Source: Streptomyces sp. NRRL B-1140
GTDB lineage: Bacteria; Actinomycetota; Actinomycetes; Streptomycetales; Streptomycetaceae
Direction: 5' to 3'
DNA length: 46,398 bases
Assembly (NCBI RefSeq): GCF_001280065.1
Contig: NZ_LGEA01000113.1
Coordinates: forward strand, 1 to 46,398
Position 1 is the first letter of the stretch. Every line of letters begins with the position of its first letter. The notes under the pieces were generated by a model, which was given only the letters and a program-made list of their open reading frames with translations, was not told the DNA's origin and did not search any database. Of the stretch, positions 1-8,312 are shown in pieces. Position numbers and translations under genes: made by a program.

Positions 1-2
1 AC

Positions 3-143
3 GGCGACGAAGCCGCGGTGAACCTCGCCGAGATGGTCCTGCGCATGCTGGGCGTCCCACCGGACGACGCCCACGAGGTCGCCCGACGCCCCCTCCCCGG
101 CCCCGCCTCACCGGCCACCCCTCTCGGCGGACAGGTCCGGTGA
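3..143 (+). CDS. C-terminal end of a probable TetR-family regulator (partial)
   Basis: An open frame enters from the left edge and stops with TGA at 141-143, giving 46 residues. They include VLRMLGVPPDDAHEVARRP, followed by a proline-rich tail. A hydrophobic helix, a short Gly-Val-Pro turn, an Ala/Glu-rich helix and a terminal ARRPLP-like segment are common at the C-terminus of actinobacterial TetR/AcrR regulators. The DNA-binding domain lies outside the window, so the assignment rests on this tail only. A strong hairpin follows the stop. Codon use is typical of the region. Confidence 0.45.
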   Translation, partial: GDEAAVNLAEMVLRMLGVPPDDAHEVARRPLPGPASPATPLGGQVR

Positions 144-169
144 CTCGGAGGCCCGCCCGGTACAGGGAG

Positions 170-197
170 GCGGGCCGGGTCACCTGACCCGGCCCGC
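170..197. terminator. Bidirectional hairpin terminator between convergent genes
   Basis: A perfect 13-bp inverted repeat (GCGGGCCGGGTCA / TGACCCGGCCCGC) is separated by only CC. It lies 26 nt after the TetR-like stop and 60 nt beyond the SRPBCC stop on the other strand. There is no U-tract, as is usual in Streptomyces. Confidence 0.75.
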
Positions 198-257
198 ACC
201 TGAGTATTCCGCTGTGTCACCGTAGGCCCGGCTCGCACCTCGTGCGCCCCCGGCGCG

Positions 258-653
258 TCAGGGGTGTGCGGCGAAGTACCGGGCGATGCCCGCGATCCCC
301 TCACTCACGGCTCGCTCGACGATGGGCGCCAGGGCCTCGGGAAGGATCTCCTGGCTGTAGACCACGCGTGAGCCGTCCACGTCGGGAAGCACGTCGATGG
401 TGCCCAGGTGGAAGTCGATCGGCTGGGGCATGCCCGCGACGAACCGGTACTGGAAGCGGCGCAGCGCGTCGTCCTTCGTCACCACGAGGGACTTCAGCGT
501 GCCCTCGGGCGTGGTCAGGTGGCGGTGGGTGCCGTCGAAGTGGGCCTCCTGTACGGCCGGGAACCACTGCGGAATCTTGCTCACGTCGGTGAGGACGGCC
601 CAGACTCGGTCGGGGTCCTGTGCGACTCGGGTGTCGAAGCGGAACGTTGCCAT
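258..653 (-). CDS. SRPBCC (START/polyketide cyclase-like) family protein
   Basis: This 131-aa protein has the full length of a single SRPBCC helix-grip domain. The opening FRFDTRVAQDPDRVWAVLTD is the typical first strand and helix of polyketide cyclase/dehydrase or lipid-transport proteins. A WFPAV segment follows, then beta strands, and a long C-terminal helix near residues 105-128. Members bind hydrophobic ligands in a cavity and act as cyclases, aromatases or ligand carriers; no catalytic residue can be assigned by eye. The start ATG follows an AGGGAG ribosome site. It lies 209 nt downstream of the SDR gene on the same strand, so it could be the last gene of the operon or have its own promoter. 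It may handle a hydrophobic intermediate of the neighbouring pathway. Confidence 0.8.
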   Translation of the reverse strand: MATFRFDTRVAQDPDRVWAVLTDVSKIPQWFPAVQEAHFDGTHRHLTTPEGTLKSLVVTKDDALRRFQYRFVAGMPQPIDFHLGTIDVLPDVDGSRVVYSQEILPEALAPIVERAVSEGIAGIARYFAAHP

Positions 654-862
654 AGGGACTCCCTGATGGTGGTGATGACGGCTTTGGGCAGGGGCAGTAC
701 CCGGCAGGATCGAAAGCGGTGGCGGGAGCGCTTTGTGGATCGCCGAAGGGTGCCTGCGTGCCGGCTACGGCGTGGTGCAGTTCCGCATGCTCGTGCAGAT
801 CGGTCGACACGGTCGCCGGATACAAGGCCCGCGCGGCCTGCCACCGCCGGTCAGGACGCGGG

Positions 863-1648
863 TCAGGCGCCGATCATGTTGAAGCCGCCGTCGGCGTTGA
901 GGTAGGCGCCGGTCATGTGGGCGGCGTCGTCGGTGGCGAGGAAGAGGGCGGTGCCCGCGAGTTCGGCGGGGCCCGGGATGCGCCCCATCGGGGTCTTGGC
1001 GATCATGTCCTCGCGGCGGCCGGACTTCCAGTCCGCGCGGCTGAGGAGCATCTCGGTCTCGATGAAACCGGGGGCGAAGGTGTTGACCCGCACGGCGGGG
1101 GCGAACGCCTGGGCGTAGGACTTGGTGATCCCGAGGATGCCGTACTTCGCGGCGGCGTACTGCGGAGCGCGGGCGCTGCCGCGCACGATCACGGTGGAGC
1201 CGATGTTGACGATCGCTCCGTGGCCCTGCTCCAGCATCCTTGAGCCGAACTCGTGGACGCACAGCATCGTTCCCTTGATGTCCACCGCGAGGACGTGGTC
1301 GATGGACTCCTCGGTGAGTTCCCGCCAGGACATCTGGTCGCCCGCGACGTCGCCGACGTTGTTCACCAGCACGTCCAGGCCGCCGAAGTGGCCGAACACC
1401 TCCTCGGCCATGCGGATGACGTCGGCGTGGACGGCGATGTCGGCCTGCACGGTGAACGCATCGCCGCCGGCCTCCTTGATCCGGGCGACCGTTGTGTCGG
1501 CTCCGGCCGCGGAGTTGCGATAGTGGACGGCGACGCGGGCGCCCTCCTGGGCGGCGCGGACGGCGATCTCGGCGCCGTAGCCGGTGCCGGCACCGGTGAC
1601 CAGGACGGTACGGCCGTCGAAGCGGCGGGGAATGCTCTGCTCTGTCAT
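863..1648 (-). CDS. SDR-family NAD(P)-dependent oxidoreductase
   Basis: This 261-aa classical short-chain dehydrogenase/reductase has the cofactor motif TGAGTGYG (18-25), an NNVG variant of the NNAG motif (96-99), and a triad Ser151, Tyr164, Lys168 (YAAAK). The C-terminal NADGG motif is also present. It should oxidise an alcohol or reduce a ketone with NAD(P); the substrate cannot be read from sequence. The ATG at 1648 was chosen because an AAGGGACG ribosome site precedes it; the open frame extends upstream only as an antisense reading of the FAH gene. The next gene upstream ends 11 nt away, so it is probably co-transcribed with the FAH, CMD, MBL and carotenoid-oxygenase genes as a dehydrogenase step of that pathway. 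Confidence 0.9.
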   Translation of the reverse strand: MTEQSIPRRFDGRTVLVTGAGTGYGAEIAVRAAQEGARVAVHYRNSAAGADTTVARIKEAGGDAFTVQADIAVHADVIRMAEEVFGHFGGLDVLVNNVGDVAGDQMSWRELTEESIDHVLAVDIKGTMLCVHEFGSRMLEQGHGAIVNIGSTVIVRGSARAPQYAAAKYGILGITKSYAQAFAPAVRVNTFAPGFIETEMLLSRADWKSGRREDMIAKTPMGRIPGPAELAGTALFLATDDAAHMTGAYLNADGGFNMIGA

Positions 1649-1659
1649 GGGACGTCCCT

Positions 1660-2508
1660 TCAGAGGTGTACGGCCGTGAAGCGCTGCCGGATCTCGCCGA
1701 TGCCCTCGATACGGCTGACGAGTTCGTCGCCCTCGGTGAGATATCGGGGCGGATCCATCCGGTTGCCGACCCCGGCCGGGGTGCCGGTGAAGACCAGATC
1801 GCCTGGGAACAGCGGCACTACGGCCGACAGGCGGGCGACGAGCTCCGGCACCGGGAAGATCATGGACTTGGTGCGATCGTGCTGGACGGGCACACCGTTG
1901 AGCAGCCCGGTGATCTCCAGGTCGTCGGGGTCGTCGAACTCGTCCGGGGTGATGAGGACCGGCCCGGTGGGGCCGAAGCCCGTATACGACTTGCCGAGAC
2001 TGAACTGAGCGGGTTTGCCTCGCAGTTGTGTGACGCGTTCGGAGAGGTCCTGGCCGACGGTCAGACCGGCGACAGCCTCCCAGGCCTGGTCCTCGCTCGC
2101 CCGGTACGTCTCCCGCCCGATGACGGCGACGAGTTCGACCTCCCAGTCCACCTTGCCCGCCGGGAGGGCCACCGTGGTGTGCGGGCCGGTGACGCAGGCC
2201 GGGAACTTGGTGAAGACGAGGGGCTCGTCGGGCGGGGTGAAGCCGGCTTCCGCGGCATGCGGCGGGTAGTTGAGGGCGATGGCGAACACTTGCCGGGGGC
2301 GCGGCACCGGCGCGCCCAGTGCGGTCGGATCGACGGGGATGTCGAACGCCCCGTCGGCCAGTCCGGCCGCCCACTCGCGCAGCCGGGGCCACTCCTCCAG
2401 CAGGGGCATCGGGTCGGTGGGCAACCGTCCCTTCGAGGCCCATCGGACATCCGCGGCCCGGTCACCGCGGACCACGACGGCCCGCCCGTCGATGACGCCG
2501 AGTCTCAC
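1660..2508 (-). CDS. Fumarylacetoacetate hydrolase (FAH) family protein
   Basis: This 282-aa protein has the FAH fold: a small N-terminal domain to about residue 75, then FAIALNYPPHAAEAG, the acidic metal-binding motif DWEVELVAVIG, a QDLSER segment, the GKSYTGFGPTGP strand and FTGTPAGVG near the C-terminus. The family uses Mg2+ or Mn2+ to cleave C-C bonds of beta-diketo acids or to act as 2-keto-4-pentenoate hydratase/decarboxylase on ring-cleavage products. The start is GTG at 2508 and shares GTGA with the stop of the upstream FAH gene, so translation is coupled. It is distinct in sequence from that neighbour, so the pair may catalyse successive steps or form a heteromer. The substrate is unknown. 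Confidence 0.88.
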   Translation of the reverse strand: MRLGVIDGRAVVVRGDRAADVRWASKGRLPTDPMPLLEEWPRLREWAAGLADGAFDIPVDPTALGAPVPRPRQVFAIALNYPPHAAEAGFTPPDEPLVFTKFPACVTGPHTTVALPAGKVDWEVELVAVIGRETYRASEDQAWEAVAGLTVGQDLSERVTQLRGKPAQFSLGKSYTGFGPTGPVLITPDEFDDPDDLEITGLLNGVPVQHDRTKSMIFPVPELVARLSAVVPLFPGDLVFTGTPAGVGNRMDPPRYLTEGDELVSRIEGIGEIRQRFTAVHL

Positions 2509-3377
2509 CAGTCCACCTTCTTCGGTACAGGCGTTCCGTGGCCCTGCTCCCAGCTGACGATGGGGTTGCGCAGGACGCCGAGCCGTTCGACCTCCGCCTC
2601 GACGACGTCACCGGGCTTGAGGTACATGTCGGGATCGCCGCTGAAGCCGGCGACGCCCTGCACCGTGCCGGTGGTGATCAGGTCGCCCGCGCTGTAGCCC
2701 TGCGGGGAGTGGTAGGCGACCAGATGCGGGATGGAGACCGACATCCGGTTGGTGTTGGACTTCTGCCGGACGACGCCGTTGACCCTCAGTTCCATGTCGA
2801 GGTTCTGCGGGTCGGGGATCTCGTCGGCGGTCACGATGTACGGGCCGACGGGGCAGAAGGTGTCGATGGCCTTGCAGAAGGAGAAGACGCCCGACTCCAT
2901 CTCACGGCGCTGGATGTCGCGGGCGGTGATGTCGTTGAAGACGACGTAGCCGGCGATGTGCTCGGGAGCGTCGTCCACGCCGAAGAACTTGCCCGGTTTG
3001 CCGATGACGACGGCAATCTCCAGCTCGTAGTCGAGTTCGCTCGTCAGGTGCTCGGGGTGGATCACCGGCTCGTCGGGGCCGACGATCGCGTCGACGTTCT
3101 GGAAGAAGACGATGCCCTTGTGCATGGGGTGCGACCAGTCGACGTTCTTCGACTCGTCCTCGTGTTCACGGAAGTTGCCGGAGGTGTGGAAGAACTTCTT
3201 CGGCACGATCGGCGCGCGCAGCGTCACGTCGTCCAGGGCCAGGCGGTCCCCTGTCTCCGCGACCAGGCCCTCACGCTCGAAGTACTCCCGCGTACTGGCC
3301 ACTTCCAGTGGAAGCACCAGCCGCTCTTCGAGTTCGAGCCTTCCTACGCGTCCGTCGTCGAACGTGACCAGCTTCAT
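2505..3377 (-). CDS. Fumarylacetoacetate hydrolase family protein, second copy
   Basis: This 290-aa FAH-family enzyme has the N-terminal strand MKLVTFDDGRVGRLE, then SGNFREHEDE, the divalent-metal motif ELDYELEIAVVIGKPG, FNDITARDIQRREM, and the C-terminal TTGTVQGVAGFSG. These match 2-keto-hydratase/acylpyruvase-like members, including the catalytic-loop FNDxTARDxQ motif. It should hydrolyse or decarboxylate a keto-acid ring-fission product. The ATG at 3377 overlaps the CMD-family gene stop by ATGA, and its own stop overlaps the next FAH start by GTGA. It resembles the other FAH protein only in the core motifs, so this is not a recent tandem duplication. Confidence 0.9.
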   Translation of the reverse strand: MKLVTFDDGRVGRLELEERLVLPLEVASTREYFEREGLVAETGDRLALDDVTLRAPIVPKKFFHTSGNFREHEDESKNVDWSHPMHKGIVFFQNVDAIVGPDEPVIHPEHLTSELDYELEIAVVIGKPGKFFGVDDAPEHIAGYVVFNDITARDIQRREMESGVFSFCKAIDTFCPVGPYIVTADEIPDPQNLDMELRVNGVVRQKSNTNRMSVSIPHLVAYHSPQGYSAGDLITTGTVQGVAGFSGDPDMYLKPGDVVEAEVERLGVLRNPIVSWEQGHGTPVPKKVDW

Positions 3378-3982
3378 CGTGTACCGCTTTCGGTCTGGGG
3401 TGGGTCGCAGGGATCTGCGGGCTCTTCTCCCGCGAAGACGCGCAACTGCAGGGCGAGCAGGGCGTAGTAGCCGACCAGGGCCGTGAGTTCGAACAGGCCT
3501 CGCTCTCCCCACGCGGCCACCGTGTCGTAGTACTCGCTGTCGCTCAGCGCGCCGGTTCGGGTCAGCGCGGCGGTCGCGGACAGCGCCGTCCGCTCGGCCG
3601 GGTCCGGCAGGTTCGGCAGTCCTCCCGAGCGCAGGGCGTGCAGTTCGGGTTCAGTGAGGCCGTGCGCCCGGCCCACGGCCTCGTGCGCCGCCCACTCGAA
3701 GGCACTCCCCCAATGGGCGGCGACGACCAGGATGGCCATCTCGCGGACCCGGTCGGTCAGGACCGACTCATAGCGCACCGCCGCCCCGACCGCCTGGACG
3801 GCCAGCCCGACGGGCGGGCTCAGCAGCATGGCGTTGAACGGTCCGCGCAGCCGGCCCCCCTCGTCGACGAGGGCGAACGCCTGTGGTCCCGCGGCCCGGG
3901 GGCCTGCTGTGATGGTCCGGTAGACCTCGCTCTGCTGCTCGTCCAGTTCGCCGGGCAGCAGTCCGGCAAGGCGTGCGGTCAT
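3374..3982 (-). CDS. Carboxymuconolactone decarboxylase (CMD/AhpD-like) family protein
   Basis: This 202-aa all-helical protein has a CMD core at about residues 40-140. It includes LSPPVGLAVQAVGAAVRYE, RVREMAILVVAAHWGSAFEWAAHE and a C-terminal LVGYYALLALQLRVF helix. The EWAAHE segment is the conserved acid/His patch of this subgroup; no AhpD-type CxxC is visible, so a decarboxylase or isomerase role is likelier than peroxidase. The ATG at 3982 is preceded by AAGGGAGCG; an upstream in-frame extension is an antisense reading and was discarded. It overlaps the FAH gene by ATGA and lies 55 nt below the SDR stop. The context suggests a ring-fission-product step; the exact substrate is not evident. 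Confidence 0.82.
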   Translation of the reverse strand: MTARLAGLLPGELDEQQSEVYRTITAGPRAAGPQAFALVDEGGRLRGPFNAMLLSPPVGLAVQAVGAAVRYESVLTDRVREMAILVVAAHWGSAFEWAAHEAVGRAHGLTEPELHALRSGGLPNLPDPAERTALSATAALTRTGALSDSEYYDTVAAWGERGLFELTALVGYYALLALQLRVFAGEEPADPCDPPQTESGTR

Positions 3983-4037
3983 CCGCGCTCCCTTCGAGGC
4001 AGATCCAGGGTGTCGGGGGGCCGAAGGAGTCGGAAGC

Positions 4038-4829
4038 TCAGACGAGCGTGCGGCCGCCGTCCACGTAGAGCACCTGTCCGGTGACATACGAGGCGCGAGC
4101 GGAGGCCAGGAACAGCACGGCTCCGACCACGTCCTCCGGCTGCCCCAGGCGTCCGGCGGGGACCAGGCCGGTCATCTCCTCACGCATGCCGGGCTTCGCG
4201 AGGTAGGCGCGGGTCAGCTCGGTCTCCGTGTAGCCAGGGGCGACGGCGTTGACGGTGACCCCTTCGGCGGCCCATTCCCGGGCCATGACCTTCACCAGCT
4301 GGTCGAGGCCGCCCTTCGACGCCGCGTACGGGCCGTGGTGGCGGTGCGCGAGCAGGGAGGAAACGGAGGAGAAGAACACCATGCTGCCGTGGCCGGCCTC
4401 GCGCATCAGCCGGCCGGCGGCGCGTCCGGCCCAGAACGCCGTCGAAAGGTTCAGGGTGATGATCCGGTCCCACACCTCGTCCGGTGTGTCCACCACGGGA
4501 CGGCGGTCGTTGGTGCCCACGGCGTGTACCAGCACGTCCAGGCCACCGAGTTGGCGGGCCGCCGTGGCGACCGCCCGTTCGCAGGCCTCGGACGACGTCA
4601 GGTCCGCGGTGAGTGTCCGTACGACGGCGGCCCCGCAGTCCGGATCGTCGCGCAGGGCCTTGAGGCGGGCCTCGTCCGCGTCGACGACCGTCAGCCGTGC
4701 TCCCGCTTCCGCCAGGCCCCGGACGCAGGCGGTGCCCAGTCCGCCGGCCCCGATGACGAGCGCGCGGCAGCCCTCAAGGCCGAGCCACCCGGCGGGCGGC
4801 CTGTGTGTCTGTCTCGAAGAAGCCGTCAC
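4038..4829 (-). CDS. SDR-family oxidoreductase
   Basis: This 263-aa classical SDR has GAGGLGTA as its cofactor loop (28-35), an acidic residue after beta-2 (VVDAD), HAVG in place of NNAG, and the triad Ser155, Tyr168, Lys172 (YAASK). It ends with VTGQVLYVDGG. The acidic residue at the end of beta-2 favours NAD over NADP. The GTG at 4829 was chosen because it shares GTGA with the stop of the metallo-beta-lactamase-fold gene, matching the coupling seen throughout this operon. It differs from the SDR at 863-1648 in the cofactor loop and the NNAG position, so the two probably act at different steps. Confidence 0.88.
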   Translation of the reverse strand: MTASSRQTHRPPAGWLGLEGCRALVIGAGGLGTACVRGLAEAGARLTVVDADEARLKALRDDPDCGAAVVRTLTADLTSSEACERAVATAARQLGGLDVLVHAVGTNDRRPVVDTPDEVWDRIITLNLSTAFWAGRAAGRLMREAGHGSMVFFSSVSSLLAHRHHGPYAASKGGLDQLVKVMAREWAAEGVTVNAVAPGYTETELTRAYLAKPGMREEMTGLVPAGRLGQPEDVVGAVLFLASARASYVTGQVLYVDGGRTLV

Positions 4830-5494
4830 GTGAGCTCGATTCCGGCCCCGGCCGCCACCCGCTGGTAGTCGGCCCCGACGTCCCGCAGGCACATCTGCAG
4901 CATGTTGTCCGCCAGTGCGTTCCCGCTCTCGCTGAGACCGCCGTCGTGGATGGACAATGCGCTGCGCGGTCTGATCTCCCGGGCGTAGTCGATGACTTCG
5001 CCCGTCTTGGACCACGGGCCGTGGACGGGCAACAGGAGCGTGTCCACCGGGCGCGTGGGGACGGTGAAGGCGTCGCCCGGGTGGAAGACGGTGGCTGTGT
5101 CGGTGTCCCCTACGAGGAAGCCGACGTTGGTGACCCGCGGCAGGTCCGGATGGACCACGGCATGCAGTTCTCCGTGCACCTCGACGCCGATGCCTTCGAT
5201 GTCGAAGGCGTCCCCGTCACCGACCACGGTGACCCGGCCGCCGCCGAGCCCGGCAAGCTGGTCCGCCACGGCCCGGTCGGCCCAGATCCGCAGGCCGGGG
5301 TCGGCTTCGGCTGCCGCGCGCAGCACGGGCTCGGCGAAGTGGTCCACATGCTCGTGGGTCACGAGCACGGCGTGGGCACCGTCGAGCGCGTGCGGGTCGG
5401 AGTAATTGCCGGGGTCGATGACGATGACGACGCCGTCCTGCTCCAGCCGGACGCAGGCGTGGCCGCGCCTGGTGAGTCGCATGGGTCTGCTCAC
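4826..5494 (-). CDS. Metallo-beta-lactamase-fold hydrolase (UlaG-like)
   Basis: This 222-aa MBL-fold protein carries the metal motif THEHVDHF (His47, His49, Asp51, His52) and HPGDAF with a further Asp. The short length and the simple GHACVRLEQDGVVIVIDPG opening resemble the UlaG-like or UPF0173 group of metal-dependent lactone or phosphoester hydrolases. In this operon a lactonase or thioester hydrolase role is plausible but is inferred from context only. The GTG start at 5494 shares GTGA with the oxygenase stop; an internal ATG at 5482 is an alternative. Its stop overlaps the SDR start, so it is embedded in the coupled block. Confidence 0.85.
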   Translation of the reverse strand: MSRPMRLTRRGHACVRLEQDGVVIVIDPGNYSDPHALDGAHAVLVTHEHVDHFAEPVLRAAAEADPGLRIWADRAVADQLAGLGGGRVTVVGDGDAFDIEGIGVEVHGELHAVVHPDLPRVTNVGFLVGDTDTATVFHPGDAFTVPTRPVDTLLLPVHGPWSKTGEVIDYAREIRPRSALSIHDGGLSESGNALADNMLQMCLRDVGADYQRVAAGAGIELT

Positions 5495-7026
5495 TTTCCC
5501 AGTTCGTCGGCGGGCACCCAGGTGCCGTGGAAGCCGTACCGGAGCCGGAAGGGGATCTTCACGGTGGCGATCGGGCCGGCGGCGATGTCGAGGGCGTCGA
5601 GGACGACCAGGTCGTGCCGCATCTGATCGCGCCGGCCGACCAGCGCCAGCAGATAGCCGTCGCCCTCGGCGGCGTCCGCCGACTTGGGTACGAATACGGG
5701 CTCCTCGGGCGCGGAGTGCTCGCCCGGGGTCCAGAAGTCCGTCGCGCCGGTGTGGTCGTCGCGGTGGATGAGGGAGTTGAACGGCGGGCCCATGGGGCCG
5801 ATCGCGGCCATCGGCACATCGGGGTGCATGCCACCGACCCAGGAGTGCCGGTTCTTCTCCATCAGCACGCGGGGGTCGACCCGGGGCATGTCACCGGGCG
5901 AGGAAAGGAGCTTCTCGCTGCGGTAGGTGTCGGTGGCGTCGTCCCAGTGGGCGGCGCCCTGGGTGAGGTCGAAGGTCCAGCGGTGCAGGAACGGCGGCTG
6001 TTCGGGCAGGAAGCCGGCGGTCGTCTTGGGGAACTGGGAGAACCAGCCGGACTTGGTGGTGAAGTGGTCGCCGACGAGGGTGTCGCCGTCCGTCCAGGCG
6101 TTCAGGGTGTGCGTCTCCAGGAGCCGCTCGCTGCGGAACCACTTGATGCCGCTCACGCCCTCGTCGCGGGGGATGATCGCGACGTAGGTCTCCCGGTTCG
6201 GGTCCCAGACGAAGTACTGCTCCTCCGTCTTCAGCTGCTCCGGGTCGGCCACCATGGGCGAGATCGTGAAGACCAGGTGGTCCCGGGTGACCAGCCAGTC
6301 GTGCACCATCGACGAGTACGGCACCTCGAAGGTCTGGGTCCGGGTGACCTTGCCGTCCGCGGCGATCTCGTAGATGTGGATCTGCTTGTCGGGCAGACCG
6401 CTCGCGTTGTAGGCGAAGGCCATCAGTTCGCCGGTGCGCGGATCGTGCTTGGGGTGCACGGTGAAGGTACGGCCCGGGATCTGGCCGGAGAAGTCGTAGA
6501 CGCCCTTCGTCTCCAGTGTGGCCGGATCCAGCTCGTACGGAAGGGCCGCCTCCTTGAGTGCGAGAAGCTTGCCCGCGTGCCAGACGATCGCGGTGTTGGC
6601 GTTGCTGTCGTCGATGCCGGCGACGGAGGGGTCGTCGGTGTAGGGGTTGCGGTAGGCGCCGAACAGGGCCTGGCGCGCCTGGCGTTCGAGCTGGAAGCGC
6701 TGGGTGCGGACGTAGCGCGTCTTGAGATCCGCGTGTCCGTTGTCGAACCGCACCATGTGGATCATGCCGTCGCCGTTGATGTACACGTCGTTCGCGAACC
6801 GCGGCGGGTACTGGGTGTCGGCGGCGGCGCGATAGAAGGCACCGTTCAGCTCGGGGGGTATACGGCCCTCGACCTCCAGGTCGTATACGTCCGCCTCGAT
6901 CCGCGACGGAGCGAAGAACCCCTGGAAGTGCCGCGTGTCCGGGAACTGCATCGTTTCCGGAGGCGGCTGGGTGCCCACGGGCTTCTGCCCGGGTGTCCCG
7001 TCGGACTGCGTCGTTGCAGTGGCCAT
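5491..7026 (-). CDS. Carotenoid oxygenase family protein (carotenoid- or stilbene-cleaving dioxygenase)
   Basis: This 511-aa protein of the RPE65/CCD/lignostilbene-dioxygenase family has all four iron-ligand histidines in their usual contexts: His191 (TVHPKHDP), His242 (MVHDW), His306 (ETHTLNA) and His500 (YGFHGTWVP). Members form a seven-bladed beta-propeller with non-heme Fe(II) and cleave an alkene with O2 to two carbonyl compounds. Bacterial members act on carotenoids, apocarotenoids or lignin-type stilbenes. Length and the absence of a signal peptide fit a soluble enzyme. It is the first gene of the minus-strand operon and is divergent from a LysR regulator. Its location upstream of SDRs, FAH proteins and an MBL hydrolase points to catabolism rather than pigment synthesis; no phytoene or lycopene genes are nearby. 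Confidence 0.93.
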   Translation of the reverse strand: MATATTQSDGTPGQKPVGTQPPPETMQFPDTRHFQGFFAPSRIEADVYDLEVEGRIPPELNGAFYRAAADTQYPPRFANDVYINGDGMIHMVRFDNGHADLKTRYVRTQRFQLERQARQALFGAYRNPYTDDPSVAGIDDSNANTAIVWHAGKLLALKEAALPYELDPATLETKGVYDFSGQIPGRTFTVHPKHDPRTGELMAFAYNASGLPDKQIHIYEIAADGKVTRTQTFEVPYSSMVHDWLVTRDHLVFTISPMVADPEQLKTEEQYFVWDPNRETYVAIIPRDEGVSGIKWFRSERLLETHTLNAWTDGDTLVGDHFTTKSGWFSQFPKTTAGFLPEQPPFLHRWTFDLTQGAAHWDDATDTYRSEKLLSSPGDMPRVDPRVLMEKNRHSWVGGMHPDVPMAAIGPMGPPFNSLIHRDDHTGATDFWTPGEHSAPEEPVFVPKSADAAEGDGYLLALVGRRDQMRHDLVVLDALDIAAGPIATVKIPFRLRYGFHGTWVPADELGK

Positions 7027-7223
7027 GGCTCTCTCCCTTGTGGCAAGGTCGGATCAAGCGAAGGATTTGATTGATTGATTCGTCGGCCGGCGGCGCTCTG
7101 TTGCGAGAAGAGGCGCAGCGGAATCTGATGAAACCGTGCTGATCGGCTGGTGCTGACCATCATGTCCTCGGGATGTCATCGGCGTCCAACACTGAAACAC
7201 GCACGAAACGATCGGAGAATGCG
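7027..7223. promoter_or_regulatory. Divergent promoter region between oxygenase operon and LysR gene
   Basis: This 197-nt intergenic region separates two divergent starts, the usual layout for a LysR regulator and its target operon. A short TTGA tandem run (three and a half units, 7067-7080) lies about 40 nt upstream of the oxygenase start. No convincing T-N11-A palindrome or -35/-10 pair could be fixed by eye. Confidence 0.5.
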
Positions 7224-8177
7224 ATGGATCTGCGGCAGATGGAGTACGCGGTGGCCATCGCCGACGAGCTCAACTTCACCCGGGCCGCGGCGCGCTGCCG
7301 CATCGGTCAGTCCGGGCTCAGCCACCAGATCACCCAGCTCGAGCGGGAGGTCGGTGCCCGGCTTTTCGAACGGACGAGCCGCAGCGTCCGGTTGACCCAC
7401 GCGGGCCAGACCTTCGTCGCCTGCGCGCGACGGGTGCTCCAGGCGGTCCAGGAGATGCAGGCCGAGATCGCCTCGCTCGACGGGCCTGTGCGAGGACGGT
7501 TGCGCATCGGTTCGCTGCCGCTCACGGCCGGGAAGATCGACCATCTCGGCCTGCTGCGGGAGTATCAGGAGGCGTACCCCGCGGTTGAGGTGACCGTCTC
7601 CGACGCGGACGGTGTGGAAGCCGCCACGCAGCTCCTGACCGGCGAACTCGAAGTCGCCGTGATCGCCCTGCACGAACCGCAGTTGCCCCAGGGCATCGCG
7701 TACCACCTGCTGCGTCTGGCGCCGCTCGTGGCCGTCGTGGGCCGCAGGCACCGGCTGCGCGGAACCGGCGTCATGGATCTGGGCGAACTGGCCGACGAGC
7801 GCTTCCTCGAATGCAGCCCGGACACCGGACTGCGCATGCAGGTGGACGCCGCGTTCGACCGGGCGCGCGCCCGCCGCCGCAGTGTCTGCGCGTTGCGCAG
7901 CGCGGGAGACCTCGCCTCACTTGCGTTGGAGGGCATCGGAGTCACCATCGTGCCCCGGCCGGTGGCCGACGCGGTCATCCCGGGCGATCACGCCGACTGC
8001 GTCCTGCGCCTCGACGACCCGCAGGCGCTCCAGCCGCTGGCCCTCGCCCATCGCGACCCCGCTCCGGCCTCTCCGGCCGCGCAGGCGTTCCTGCGTCTCG
8101 CGCTCACCCGCCTGCCCGGGCCGGGGGCACTCGGGTTGGAGGAGGTGCCGGGTTCGGCCGAGCCCGGCGAGCGGTGA
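7224..8177 (+). CDS. LysR-family transcriptional regulator
   Basis: This 317-aa regulator has the LysR winged helix at residues 1-60 (MDLRQMEYAVAIADELNFTR, then QSGLSHQITQLEREVGARLF) and a periplasmic-binding-protein-like effector domain from about residue 90 (GRLRIGSLPLTAG onward). The ATG at 7224 was chosen over upstream in-frame codons because it starts the canonical LysR N-terminus and follows a GGAGA ribosome site. It is divergent from the carotenoid-oxygenase operon and probably activates it in response to a pathway metabolite, with autorepression. The downstream gene is convergent, so LysR is monocistronic. The effector cannot be inferred. Confidence 0.92.
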   Translation: MDLRQMEYAVAIADELNFTRAAARCRIGQSGLSHQITQLEREVGARLFERTSRSVRLTHAGQTFVACARRVLQAVQEMQAEIASLDGPVRGRLRIGSLPLTAGKIDHLGLLREYQEAYPAVEVTVSDADGVEAATQLLTGELEVAVIALHEPQLPQGIAYHLLRLAPLVAVVGRRHRLRGTGVMDLGELADERFLECSPDTGLRMQVDAAFDRARARRRSVCALRSAGDLASLALEGIGVTIVPRPVADAVIPGDHADCVLRLDDPQALQPLALAHRDPAPASPAAQAFLRLALTRLPGPGALGLEEVPGSAEPGER

Positions 8178-8190
8178 CGGGCTGCTGTCC

Positions 8191-8208
8191 GGGCCGTCGG
8201 ACGGGCCC
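8191..8208. terminator. Possible weak terminator between convergent genes
   Basis: GGGCCGT, a CGG loop and ACGGGCCC form a short GC-rich hairpin with one bulge just after the LysR stop. Position between convergent genes supports a terminator, but the stem is short. Confidence 0.35.
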
Positions 8209-8312
8209 CCGGCGGCAGTGACCGGCGGTTTCTACGGCCTCTCGCGCTCGTTCGTCCTGTACGGCCGCGAGGTGACCGTCTTCTGCACCGCCCGTGCTCA
8301 CACGCACGACCG

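Noticed and set aside
7067..7080. TTGA tandem run as a LysR box
   Set aside because: It is a simple repeat without the T-N11-A dyad; kept only as a note in the promoter entry.
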